Shown here piece after piece: positions 13,540 to 20,201 of a stretch of DNA of 20,201 nucleotides (within the stretch, counting starts at the first letter, position 1; every line of letters begins with the position of its first letter). The stretch covers positions 1-20,201 of the IMG/VR virus record IMGVR_UViG_3300035698_004535; one strand, given 5' to 3'. The stretch is from a virus. Made by a program: the position numbers and the translations under genes. Under the pieces are notes generated by a model that was given only the letters and a program-made list of their open reading frames with translations, was not told where the DNA came from and made no database searches.

Positions 13540-14115
13540 GTGAAAAAATTATTATTTAATTTATTATTTTTATTAGTGTTTGTGTCTTCTTTTGTTTATG
13601 GCGGCGGTAACACAAAAATGAACTGGCTTTACAGCTTACCAAGTGATAATAAAATGTATACAGACGCAACTAACTATATTTACGGAAATACAAGTAGTTA
13701 TAGAATCGATTGTAGTACAAATTATTATGTTACTGGTGATATGGAAATTGCTGGCGAAATAGAAGTATCAGGCGACACGACACTGACAAAACTAACATTG
13801 AGCGGAGATTTTAACCTAAACTCTTTTGTAGTTATGACAGATAGTGGCACTGTGACAGTTTCTTCATCAACTGTAATTTTGGCAACAAAAGCAGGAGAGA
13901 TGGAAATAGGATTGCCTGATGCCACAACAAGCACAGGTAAAATATTTACTATCAAAAAAACTGACGCTAGTGCAACTATTATATCAATAGACGCTAACGG
14001 AGGCAACATTGATGGAGCGGACCCATATAATGAAATTGACGCACAATATGATTTTGTGACGATAATTTCAGATGGAACAAATTGGCACGTTATAGGGAAA
14101 TATATAACGCCATAG
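13540..14115 (+). CDS. Secreted beta-rich protein in the head module, 191 aa
   Basis: The start is GTG 13540 after AAAGGAGG (13524-13531). The N-terminus MKKLLFNLLFLLVFVSSFVYGGG is a classic signal peptide (cleavage about residue 20-22) with no lipobox Cys, so the protein should be exported. The remainder is Thr/Ser/Asp/Gly-rich strand repeats (GDMEIAGEIEVSGDTTL, LTLSGDFNL), then a C-terminal module, GLPDATTSTGKIFTIKKTDASATI...DGTNWHVIG. I recognise that module as a small beta domain frequent in fibre-like and surface phage or bacterial proteins. Export is odd for a gene between the major capsid and connector genes: it may be cargo that decorates the host surface rather than the virion. It is followed by a hairpin (14132-14159). 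Confidence 0.65.
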   Translation: MKKLLFNLLFLLVFVSSFVYGGGNTKMNWLYSLPSDNKMYTDATNYIYGNTSSYRIDCSTNYYVTGDMEIAGEIEVSGDTTLTKLTLSGDFNLNSFVVMTDSGTVTVSSSTVILATKAGEMEIGLPDATTSTGKIFTIKKTDASATIISIDANGGNIDGADPYNEIDAQYDFVTIISDGTNWHVIGKYITP

Positions 14116-14131
14116 ATAAAATTAAAATATT

Positions 14132-14159
14132 TGCGTGGCTCTGAAATATGAGTCACGCA
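14132..14159. other. Intergenic 10-bp hairpin
   Basis: TGCGTGGCTC (14132-14141) pairs with GAGTCACGCA (14150-14159) with one G-U and an 8-nt loop. No T-run follows on the + strand, so it is not a standard terminator in that direction. On the - strand it is followed by an A/T-mixed tract. It probably stabilises or separates mRNA between the secreted-protein gene and the connector gene. Confidence 0.5.
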
Positions 14160-14178
14160 GATTCAAAAGGTAAAAAAC

Positions 14179-14667
14179 ATGGCTTACTGTACAGCAGATG
14201 ATGTCAGAGACGTTGTAAATGCGGTTACTGAGGTAAAAATGGGTGACCCGTCAGTAGTGAAAAAGATTGTATATGCTACAAGTATTATAGATTCTTTTTT
14301 AGCGACGAAATATGCATTGCCTTTTTCGTCAACACCATCACTAGTTCGCACTATATGTATTGACATATCAGCATACTATGTTTTAAGAACTTTATTTACT
14401 CGAGATAGTATTAATAGAAGTGCATACATAGATGATTTTTTACTAGATCATTTAAACAGAGAAAAGAAAACAGGAACGCTTTATGAGATAGTGAACGGAA
14501 TATTAGCACTAACAGACGAAGATGGTGCTGTTATAGACGCAAGCAGTGATTTAATCGACAGTAACATAAAAGACTATCCATCAATATTTGATGTAGATGA
14601 CGTTTTAAGTCAAGAAATTCCATCGAATAGACTTGATGATATTTCAGAGGACAGAGATGTCGACTAA
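14179..14667 (+). CDS. DUF1320-type head-tail connector (Mu gp36-like), 162 aa
   Basis: ATG 14179 follows AAAAGGTAAAAAAC. The N-terminus MAYCTADDVRDVV, then IVYATSIIDSFLATKYALPFSSTPSLVRTICIDISAYYVLRTLF (about 32-74), is the diagnostic DUF1320 pattern: a short N-terminal helix, 'A...ID.yL..RY.lP....P..v....d.a.y.l'. These proteins sit below the portal and help join head and tail. The C-terminal ~60 residues are very acidic and less conserved. The gene overlaps the next start (14657) by 11 nt. Confidence 0.8.
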   Translation: MAYCTADDVRDVVNAVTEVKMGDPSVVKKIVYATSIIDSFLATKYALPFSSTPSLVRTICIDISAYYVLRTLFTRDSINRSAYIDDFLLDHLNREKKTGTLYEIVNGILALTDEDGAVIDASSDLIDSNIKDYPSIFDVDDVLSQEIPSNRLDDISEDRDVD

Positions 14668-15070
14668 AATAACAGGCGTGAAAACGTTGAATAATTACAT
14701 TGCAAAAATGAAAAGTCACTTAAAAAATCCTAGCAGTTTTTTTGCAAAAGCTGGCGAAGTAGGAAGGTCTAATATAACACGACATTTTTATGAAACCAAG
14801 AGCCCTAAAGGTACATGGAAAAAACTTAAATATAGAAAAGGTTTGCCGCTTAATGATAACGGAGTTTTAAGAGGTTCAATAACATATAAGTCCAATAATA
14901 AATCGGCAACAATAGGAACTAACGAACCTAATGCAACAATACATAATTATGGTGGTATGGCAGGTAAAGGGAAAAAGGTTAAAATTCCAAAAAGAGAGTT
15001 TATGTGGTTAGACAAAAACGCTTATAAACAAATGGAAAACGCTATGATTGACACTTTGGAGGATTTATGA
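14657..15070 (+). CDS. Virion morphogenesis/tail completion protein (Mu gpG-like), 137 aa
   Basis: ATG 14657 (MSTKITGVKTLNNY) is chosen because AGAGG at 14646-14650 is well placed; the earlier ATG at 14633 has no ribosome-binding site. The motif FAKAGEVGRSNITRHFYETKSPKGTWKKLK...NGVLRGSITYK...ATIGTNEPNATIHNYGG, ending REFMWLD, is the pattern of the Mu gpG/phage virion morphogenesis family ('W..l...T...G.L..si......vG....Ya.iHq.G' and 'pR.flg'). The protein is strongly basic. The stop overlaps the next ATG (15067) by 4 nt, indicating coupling. Role: tail or neck completion. Confidence 0.82.
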   Translation: MSTKITGVKTLNNYIAKMKSHLKNPSSFFAKAGEVGRSNITRHFYETKSPKGTWKKLKYRKGLPLNDNGVLRGSITYKSNNKSATIGTNEPNATIHNYGGMAGKGKKVKIPKREFMWLDKNAYKQMENAMIDTLEDL

Positions 15071-15567
15071 GTTTAGATAATCCCAAAATAGATTACCTTA
15101 CTATTAGAGATGAATTGTTAACCTTTTTGCGTGCAAATCTAACTGCTTTGAATGTTGGACTAGACACAAAATTTACTGTTGCATCAACGCAAATAAAAAA
15201 AGGTTATATAAATCAAACTCCAACATTTATGACTGATTATCCAATTATTTTAGTTGATACAGTAAGTGAAGATGAAGAGCCTTTGACAATGGGACTAAGA
15301 AAACTTGCTACTATATATTTAAATGTTTATGGTGTCGTGTATGAAATTTCAGAAGGTGGCTATGACGACAATGACGAAGCAGTAAATTTAATGAGTAATA
15401 TTCAAGGACTGTTAAGAGACAATGTGACTTTTTCTAGTGCAAACATAATGTACACTAGAATCCCTTCAACGAATTTTAAATTAAATGAAATTGTTGGAGC
15501 TAACGATGAAGGGGTTTATGTTGCAGGTGGTATATTAAATTTAGAAGTACAAGTGGAGGTAATATAA
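15067..15567 (+). CDS. Tail terminator/neck-like protein, 166 aa
   Basis: ATG 15067 overlaps the preceding stop and follows TTGGAGGA. The fold pattern is a first helix (TIRDELLTFLRANLTAL), a middle pair of strands (TDYPIILVDTVSEDEEPLTMGLRKLATIYLNVYGVVYE), a helix with VNLMSNIQGLLRDN, and a closing long strand (GGILNLEVQVEV). This resembles tail-terminator and gp37-like minor tail proteins of siphoviruses. Assignment rests on this pattern and on position between the gpG-like gene and the tail tube, not on a signature motif. Confidence 0.6.
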   Translation: MSLDNPKIDYLTIRDELLTFLRANLTALNVGLDTKFTVASTQIKKGYINQTPTFMTDYPIILVDTVSEDEEPLTMGLRKLATIYLNVYGVVYEISEGGYDDNDEAVNLMSNIQGLLRDNVTFSSANIMYTRIPSTNFKLNEIVGANDEGVYVAGGILNLEVQVEVI

Positions 15568-15815
15568 TGAAATATAAATACATTGGACTAACGAAAAGAT
15601 ACACTCATGAAACGCTTGGCGAAATAAAACTAAGAAGTGGAGATATTATTGAGGACTGTTCTGTTGTTGAGCGAAATAAAGATTGTTTTGTAAAACAAGA
15701 ATTTAAGGCAGTCAAGAAAATAAAAAAAGAATTATTTATAGATAAACAACCAAAAAGCATTATTAAAAAGAAAACGATAGGAGGTAATGACGATGACAAC
15801 AACACAACCAGCTAA
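15567..15815 (+). CDS. Small basic hypothetical protein, 82 aa
   Basis: ATG 15567 shares its A with the previous TAA stop, and GTGGAGGT lies just upstream. The N-terminal ~50 residues (KYKYIGLTKRYTHETLGEIKLRSGDIIED) look like a compact SH3-like beta unit. The remainder is a Lys-rich tail ending in Asn/Asp. The last 23 nt overlap the tail-tube start. Small genes of this kind between neck and tube genes are common in tailed phages and often uncharacterised. I cannot name the function. Confidence 0.6.
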   Translation: MKYKYIGLTKRYTHETLGEIKLRSGDIIEDCSVVERNKDCFVKQEFKAVKKIKKELFIDKQPKSIIKKKTIGGNDDDNNTTS

Positions 15816-17136
15816 AGGCATTAATGGCGGTTATATCAGAATAGGTAAAGAGTCAACATGGGGAACAGAAGTGTCAAGAACGAATCAGTTGGAAGCAGAA
15901 AGTGTTGACATATCGAAAGTTTCAGAGCCTAAGTTTATCGAAGTTATACCAAAAGCATATAGAACAGAAGACGAAATATTTCAAGGTCAAGTTTCTGTAC
16001 AAGGAAATTTCACTTACCCTGTAAGATATGAAGGTAGTGAAATATTGATTGAAGAATTATTGGGAGCAAACACAATAACAGAGCAAGATACTTTTATCGT
16101 AGCAACAGGAAATAAATATATTGATTTGATTGAAGACGCTGGCAGTGCAGTTGTAGCGACAGTGGCGGAAGAAACATATTCAATGGGCGAAAGTAGTGCA
16201 ACAGCAGGTAGTTTATGTGCCGCAATAAAAACAGCACTCGAAGCGGCAGGGTCAGGGACATATACCGTTACATTTTCTAATACAACGAAATTAATAACAA
16301 TAGCAGTTGCAACAGGAGCTTCGGCAACACAGTTCTTATGGAAGACTGGAACTCATGGAAGTGATAATGCAGACGATCATATTGGAACATTGATTGGGTT
16401 TGAAGATACAGCAGATGGCTCGAGTATTGCCTCAAATGTTTCAACTGTTGCGGTTGTTACAGTGTTTAAACACGCATTGAAATTCAGTGATACAGTAACC
16501 GAAGGCTTATCAATAGAAAAAGCTATTGATACAAATTTAACCACAGGCAAATCTTTTGTTTATACTGGGTGTAAAATTGACAGTATGGCATTTAATATTG
16601 AAACAGATGGTGTGTTAAAAGCAACTGCAAGTATAATTTGTGAAGATGAAGACTTAGAAGAAACACCAACTACAGGTTTATCTACTTCAATAAAGCCACT
16701 TTGTACATACGATCAGGGTGTAGTTACAATAGACACTGATATTAGTGCAAAGGTTGTTAATTTTTCTTGCGAAATAAAAAGAAACTTATCTACTGACAGA
16801 TATAGATTCAGCAGATATATCAAACAACCAGTAGTCACTAGCAAGGCAGAAATAACAGGCACGATGACATTAGAATTTGACGCTAGTACATATTATGCAC
16901 TTTTTATCGCTCAAACACAAAAAGTTATAAATGTTAAATTTACTGGTGCATTATTAAAAGGTACAGACTACAACGAGATCGAATTTGTTTTTAATTATTC
17001 TTATCTCACAGCGGCGGCAGTTAATCCTAGCGATCAAAGTGTAGTTATGGTTGACATTCCGTTTGTTTCAATAGCTGATAGTAGTTCTAATAGAGAAGTT
17101 GAGATCAACATACAAAATACAAAATCTACAGTTTAG
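15793..17136 (+). CDS. Tail tube protein with inserted domain, 447 aa
   Basis: ATG 15793 (MTTTQPAKG) is preferred over ATG 15787 because ATAGGAGGT (15777-15785) is 7 nt away from it and only 1 nt from the other. The N-terminal INGGYIRIGKESTWGTEV...VDISKVSEPKFIEVIPKAYRTEDEIFQGQVSVQGNFTYPVRYEGSEILIEELLGA is typical of phage tail tube proteins ('G....G.E..yGt....' plus a hydrophobic closing). Residues about 100-190 carry a Thr/Ala-rich beta insert (GSGTYTVTFSNTTKLITIAVATGA). The tube-like sequence then resumes (FKHALKFSDTVTEGLSIEKA...TITGTMTLEFDAS). Larger than usual for a tube subunit; the insert may project from the tail. Polymerises around the tape measure. Confidence 0.72.
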   Translation: MTTTQPAKGINGGYIRIGKESTWGTEVSRTNQLEAESVDISKVSEPKFIEVIPKAYRTEDEIFQGQVSVQGNFTYPVRYEGSEILIEELLGANTITEQDTFIVATGNKYIDLIEDAGSAVVATVAEETYSMGESSATAGSLCAAIKTALEAAGSGTYTVTFSNTTKLITIAVATGASATQFLWKTGTHGSDNADDHIGTLIGFEDTADGSSIASNVSTVAVVTVFKHALKFSDTVTEGLSIEKAIDTNLTTGKSFVYTGCKIDSMAFNIETDGVLKATASIICEDEDLEETPTTGLSTSIKPLCTYDQGVVTIDTDISAKVVNFSCEIKRNLSTDRYRFSRYIKQPVVTSKAEITGTMTLEFDASTYYALFIAQTQKVINVKFTGALLKGTDYNEIEFVFNYSYLTAAAVNPSDQSVVMVDIPFVSIADSSSNREVEINIQNTKSTV

Positions 17137-17144
17137 GAGATCAC

Positions 17145-17594
17145 ATGGAAGATTTGGCAAAAAGATATATGAATGGAAAAGTTAAGGAAATTGCTTTACC
17201 TAGCGACCCAACATTTATAATAACAATAAAAAAAATAAGTGTACGGAAATTATTAATAGATTACAAGAAAGCAATGCTTAAATCTAATAATGATATAAAG
17301 TTGAATGATGATGATAAAGTAGATTTTAGCACAGTAACAAGTGAGCAAATAGAGGCAGGCATCACACTTAATAACAGAATAATTATTGAAAGTGTAATAA
17401 CGCCTAAAATGAGTCTAGAGAGAGAAGAAGGTTATTTGTGCGTTGATGATTTATTAGATGAAGATTTTAATTTTTTAATCAATAGCATACAAGGCTTCGG
17501 GAAGAAGGGGGCAGAAGACCTCAAACCCTTTCGTGAAGAGCCAAATGCCGATAATACTAGACAAGATGGCGAGGCGGTACAACAAGATGCCTAG
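17145..17594 (+). CDS. Tail assembly chaperone, first frame (G-like), 149 aa
   Basis: ATG 17145 follows TAGGAGATCAC, 8 nt after the tail-tube stop. The protein MEDLAKRYMNGKVKEIALPSDPTFIITIKKISVRKLLIDYKK...LTINNRIIIESVITPKMSLE... ends with an acidic/Gln tail. By size, position (between tube and tape measure) and an overlapping second ORF in another frame, it is the G-type tail assembly chaperone, which binds the tape measure during tail assembly. The ORF continues 82 nt past a GGGGG run at 17507-17511 where a minority of ribosomes could shift frame. Confidence 0.7.
   Translation: MEDLAKRYMNGKVKEIALPSDPTFIITIKKISVRKLLIDYKKAMLKSNNDIKLNDDDKVDFSTVTSEQIEAGITLNNRIIIESVITPKMSLEREEGYLCVDDLLDEDFNFLINSIQGFGKKGAEDLKPFREEPNADNTRQDGEAVQQDA
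17507..17512 (+). promoter_or_regulatory. Candidate programmed frameshift site GGGGGC
   Basis: The run GGGGGC lies in the overlap of the two chaperone frames. The second frame is +1 (equivalently -2) relative to the first and is open only from 17479 on, so a shift must occur between 17479 and 17594. At GGG (17508-17510) a +1 slip re-pairs perfectly with GGG (17509-17511). Mu-like phages are known for a -2 shift at a similar G-run. Either gives a fusion of roughly 200 residues. Confidence 0.5.
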
Positions 17595-17739
17595 TGAATT
17601 ACTAGACATGGAATTTTACGATTTTCAGATTAATTATTTATGCATGGAAGCATATGAAAAAGAAGAAGACAGAGCGACAAAAATAGCACAAGCAACAGCA
17701 GATAATAAAGCGAGGATTCGAAATGGCAAGAGATTTTAA
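17533..17739 (+). CDS. Tail assembly chaperone, second frame (T-like), 68 aa or frameshift tail
   Basis: The frame contains MARRYNKMPSELLDMEFYDFQINYLCMEAYEKEEDRATKIAQ, matching the '..ARRY...PSE.L......D......A' pattern of the T part of tail assembly chaperones. GTG 17533 is the first possible start in the annotated length, but no good Shine-Dalgarno precedes it. ATG 17545 (MPIILDK) is an alternative. The more likely expression is by frameshift from the 17145 frame at the GGGGGC run. It overlaps the tape-measure start (17723) by 17 nt. Confidence 0.65.
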   Translation: MKSQMPIILDKMARRYNKMPSELLDMEFYDFQINYLCMEAYEKEEDRATKIAQATADNKARIRNGKRF

Positions 17740-19945
17740 AGTTGGAATAGAGGTTGGAGCAATAACCTCAAAAGCAACTAAAGAATTATCAGGTTTACAA
17801 AGTCAGATTGGAATGACAGTAAAACAAATGTTAGGTATCGGTAGTGCTGTTGTAATTGCTACAAAGGCTTTCAGTTTATTTAAAAATACACTTTCTTCTT
17901 CTATTAAAATGTCATTAGATTTTGAGCAACAAATGGCTAATGTAAATACTATGTTAGATAAACAATCTACAAAATATTTACCAAAATTATCCAAAGATGT
18001 AAAAAAACTAAGTAGAGAATATGGCGAAAGCACAGACGCATTATCACAAGGTTTATATAATATCTTATCTGCTTCGATAGCGGCAGAGGATGCAATAGAT
18101 GTATTGGAAATGTCTGTTAGAGCAGGCGCAGCAGGTATGTCAGATGCAAATGTGGCGGCAGATGCTTTGACTACAATGTTAAATTCTTATGGTATAGAAA
18201 GTTCTAAGGTCGGTGATATTTCAGACTTATTATTTTCTATTGTTAAGAGAGGAAAATTAAATTTTAATGATTTAGCATCTTCTGTTGGTAGAGTTGCGGC
18301 AACAGCTTCAACGTCTGGTGTGAGCTTAGAAGAGCTAGGGGCAGGTATAGCGACGATCACTAGAGCTGGTATAAGATCAGAAGAAGCAGTGACATCGTTA
18401 AATCAAATTATTTTAACTTTCATAAAACCTACTGATGAGGCTAGAGCGATTGCAAAAAAATTCGGGTTAGAATTGTCAGCTAACACTTTGCGAACTATTG
18501 GACTTAAAGGAGCATTGGGTAAATTAAAAAATGCAACAGAGGCAGAAACAGCAGAGATTTTTTCAAATGTTCGAGCTTTAAAAGGTTGGAACGCACTTGT
18601 TAAACAGAGCGAAGGTTTTACTTATGATTTAGATGTAATGCTTAACAGAGCAGGAGCAACACAAGAAGCATATACAAAACAAACTGAAACTTCTACGTTT
18701 CAATTAAAATTAGCAAAGCAAGAATTGAATTATTATATGCGTGCAATTGGTGACGCTTTGGTTCCTGTATTAATGTTAGGAGTTAAAGCACTGGTTGAAT
18801 ATGGTGAAGAAATAGAAGCTATTGGCAGTATTATTATAGGTACAGTTGATGCAATAAAATCTATGAATAGTTATTTTAAAAGATTAACAGCAACAGTTGA
18901 GAAAGGCGATAGTGCTTTAACGAAAATTGTTAAAAGTTTCAACAGTGGATTACTTGATAGTTTAAAAACTGTAATAATGCCTTTATCAACAATGACTAAA
19001 AAGGTTGAGGGTTTAACAAAACAATTCAATAAAAATAAAACAGCAATTAAACAAAATATAAATGCTACTAAGGATTATGCAGATGAGACAACGAAGAGTT
19101 CTAAGAATTTACAAACGGAAGAATTTGCATTACAGGACGGTGCAATAACATTTCTACAAGAAAAGTTATTAGAAGAACAGAGTTTAAAGAATGATGCTAT
19201 GTTTATGGATCAAGAACAAACATTATCTTTATTCGATGCCAAAAAGGGTATTGTACAATCATATTTTGATTTCACGTCTGAAAAAGCGGCAGAAGACTTG
19301 GCAAAGCAAGCATTATATGCAGAGCAAATAAAACAGTTACATAAAAAAATGCACTCTGCACTTACTTCTGGCTTTTCAACATCAATGAAAAACATGATGG
19401 ATAACGGATTTAATTTTAAAGATACAATGACGACAATAAGTACAGCAATAAGAAATGTATATATTGATATGATGGCGGAAGTTGCAGCAAAGTGGGTTAT
19501 GAGTCATGGATTTATGAATGCAGCGACATTGGTTTGGAAAGGTATTAGTATATTAGCAAATGCGGCGGTAGCGGCAGGTTCAGCGGCATTATCAGCATTC
19601 AAGGTAGTTCCTTTTCCTTTCAACTTTGCGGCGGCGGCGGCGGCGGCTTATGGTGCCTCTAGTTTAGTAAAATCATTTTTTGCAACTGGTATTAAAGGGT
19701 TTGCTGGTGGGTTGGCTATGATAAATGAAAGAGGTGGTGAGTTAGTCGACTTGCCAGCTGGCAGCAGTGTTTTAAATAATTCTGAATCTAAGAATGTATT
19801 GAGTCGCGGGAAAGACGCAATAAGTAAAGTTATAAATTTAAATGTTTCATTTGCGAACAATAGTTTTCTAGGTGGCGAAGATGAAACAGTAAATCTAATA
19901 ACAGATAAAATAATGACTAATTTATCTTTACAAGCGAATATATAG
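17723..19945 (+). CDS. Tail tape measure protein, 740 aa
   Basis: ATG 17723 follows GCGAGGATTCG. Residues about 70-330 are the TP901-type tape-measure core: DFEQQMANVNTMLDK, LSREYGESTDALSQGLYNILSAS, RAGAAGMSDANVAADALTTMLNSYG, SGVSLEELGAGIATITRAG, FSNVRALKGWNALVK. Long helical segments follow. The C-terminus has a hydrophobic Ala-rich region including seven Ala in a row from (GCG)6GCT (19628-19648), then GFAGGLAMINERGGELVDLPAGSSVL, the common tape-measure end motif. Length suggests a tail of roughly 100 nm (about 0.15 nm per residue), since the tape sets tail length. No peptidase domain is seen. Confidence 0.92.
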   Translation: MARDFKVGIEVGAITSKATKELSGLQSQIGMTVKQMLGIGSAVVIATKAFSLFKNTLSSSIKMSLDFEQQMANVNTMLDKQSTKYLPKLSKDVKKLSREYGESTDALSQGLYNILSASIAAEDAIDVLEMSVRAGAAGMSDANVAADALTTMLNSYGIESSKVGDISDLLFSIVKRGKLNFNDLASSVGRVAATASTSGVSLEELGAGIATITRAGIRSEEAVTSLNQIILTFIKPTDEARAIAKKFGLELSANTLRTIGLKGALGKLKNATEAETAEIFSNVRALKGWNALVKQSEGFTYDLDVMLNRAGATQEAYTKQTETSTFQLKLAKQELNYYMRAIGDALVPVLMLGVKALVEYGEEIEAIGSIIIGTVDAIKSMNSYFKRLTATVEKGDSALTKIVKSFNSGLLDSLKTVIMPLSTMTKKVEGLTKQFNKNKTAIKQNINATKDYADETTKSSKNLQTEEFALQDGAITFLQEKLLEEQSLKNDAMFMDQEQTLSLFDAKKGIVQSYFDFTSEKAAEDLAKQALYAEQIKQLHKKMHSALTSGFSTSMKNMMDNGFNFKDTMTTISTAIRNVYIDMMAEVAAKWVMSHGFMNAATLVWKGISILANAAVAAGSAALSAFKVVPFPFNFAAAAAAAYGASSLVKSFFATGIKGFAGGLAMINERGGELVDLPAGSSVLNNSESKNVLSRGKDAISKVINLNVSFANNSFLGGEDETVNLITDKIMTNLSLQANI
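19628..19648 (+). repeat. (GCG)6GCT trinucleotide tract in tape measure
   Basis: Six tandem GCG codons plus GCT encode seven Ala in the hydrophobic region of the tape measure. It stands out in an AT-rich genome and is a candidate for replication slippage that would change length by whole residues. Confidence 0.7.
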
Positions 19946-19953
19946 AGGTACAA

Positions 19954-20201
19954 ATGGCATTTAATTTCACTGTTGTTGTTCAAGAGACAAAACCTACTTC
20001 TTTTATACCTGGTTCATTTTGGTTGAAGGCTAGTGAAGGATTAATGAGTATACAATTGGGTAATAACTATAATCATATTGCGGCAGGTAATGGCAATTTG
20101 GTTTTAGCGGATGGAGTTTATAATAAAACAGTTACAGAGTCAACAACAGAACCAGCGGCTCCCGATATAGCAGATATTTGGTTAGCGAATGGAAATACAT
20201 A
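19954..20201 (+). CDS. Putative distal tail protein, start only (partial)
   Basis: ATG 19954, 8 nt after the tape-measure stop, has AGAGGT upstream and stays open to the window end (82 codons). The sequence MAFNFTVVVQETKPTSFIPGSFWLKASEGLMSIQLGNNYNHIAAGNGNLVLADG is strand-rich with Gly and Asn, as in distal tail, baseplate or fibre proteins. The position just after the tape measure is where such genes lie, but no family motif is visible and the C-terminus is missing. The - strand ORF across the junction is a shadow. Confidence 0.6.
   Translation, partial: MAFNFTVVVQETKPTSFIPGSFWLKASEGLMSIQLGNNYNHIAAGNGNLVLADGVYNKTVTESTTEPAAPDIADIWLANGNT

Noticed and set aside
13725-14156. 143-aa open frame on the - strand
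   Set aside because: Lies almost wholly inside the secreted beta-rich gene, which has a signal peptide and strong ribosome-binding site. Composition and lack of start signal mark it as a shadow.
19270-19283. TTTCACGTCTGAAA as a second parS site
   Set aside because: The centre is interrupted by extra bases and the outer positions do not match. It lies inside the tape-measure coding sequence.
19648-19983. 111-aa open frame on the - strand at the tape-measure end
   Set aside because: Antisense to the conserved tape-measure C-terminal motif and the next + gene start; no ribosome-binding site.
1-20201. CRISPR array, insertion sequence, integrase or attachment site
   Set aside because: No regularly spaced repeats, transposase or integrase motifs, or terminal repeats were seen on either strand.

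Overview
The window is a stretch of a tailed double-stranded DNA bacteriophage or prophage. It is AT-rich, and every supported gene is on the + strand. Most genes have strong Shine-Dalgarno sequences (AGGAGG type) and short or overlapping junctions, so the host is a bacterium; I cannot name it. The structural genes follow a Mu-like head order: terminase small and large subunits, portal fused to a MuF-type minor head domain, protease with nested scaffold, cement protein, major capsid protein, DUF1320-type connector and a virion-morphogenesis/tail-completion protein. They continue into a siphovirus-type tail module (tail terminator-like protein, tail tube, tail assembly chaperones, tape measure). 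There is no sheath gene between tube and chaperones. No integrase, repressor, lysis or replication gene is visible.

Layout. 1-266: two tiny ORFs with good ribosome-binding sites. 267-747: about 480 bases without a convincing gene. This gap holds a promoter overlapped by an operator-like dyad, a compact three-way-junction RNA candidate (406-486) and a tRNA-Leu-like element (496-642) that is too long for a normal tRNA. 748-3221: accessory genes: a coiled-coil protein, a small membrane protein, a 50-aa protein, a formyltransferase and an overlapping PIG-L deacetylase. 3277-4933: an especially AT-rich cassette with its own near-consensus promoter, encoding a ParB/Srx-fold protein and an abutting C5-cytosine DNA methyltransferase. 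It ends with a perfect 16-bp copy of the bacterial chromosome centromere site parS (TGTTTCACGTGAAACA). 4949-6279: a Rossmann-like MptE/DUF115-resembling protein, an orphan, and an exported or membrane-anchored protein. 6333-8463: promoter, terS, terL and a 52-aa ORF, closed by a strong intrinsic terminator. 8537-20201: portal through tape measure and the start of a further tail gene.

How the parts fit. From 6368 onward the genes package DNA and build the capsid and tail. The genes before that look like cargo acting on host or phage: DNA methylation, possible N-deacetylation/N-formylation of an amino sugar or other amine, and possibly capture of the host ParB-SMC machinery through parS. The observations most worth following up are the parS site, the two structured RNAs, the deacetylase/formyltransferase pair, the terminator inside the packaging-head transcription unit, the nested scaffold start, and the tail-chaperone overlap, whose frame relation matches a -2/+1 shift at a run of five G.
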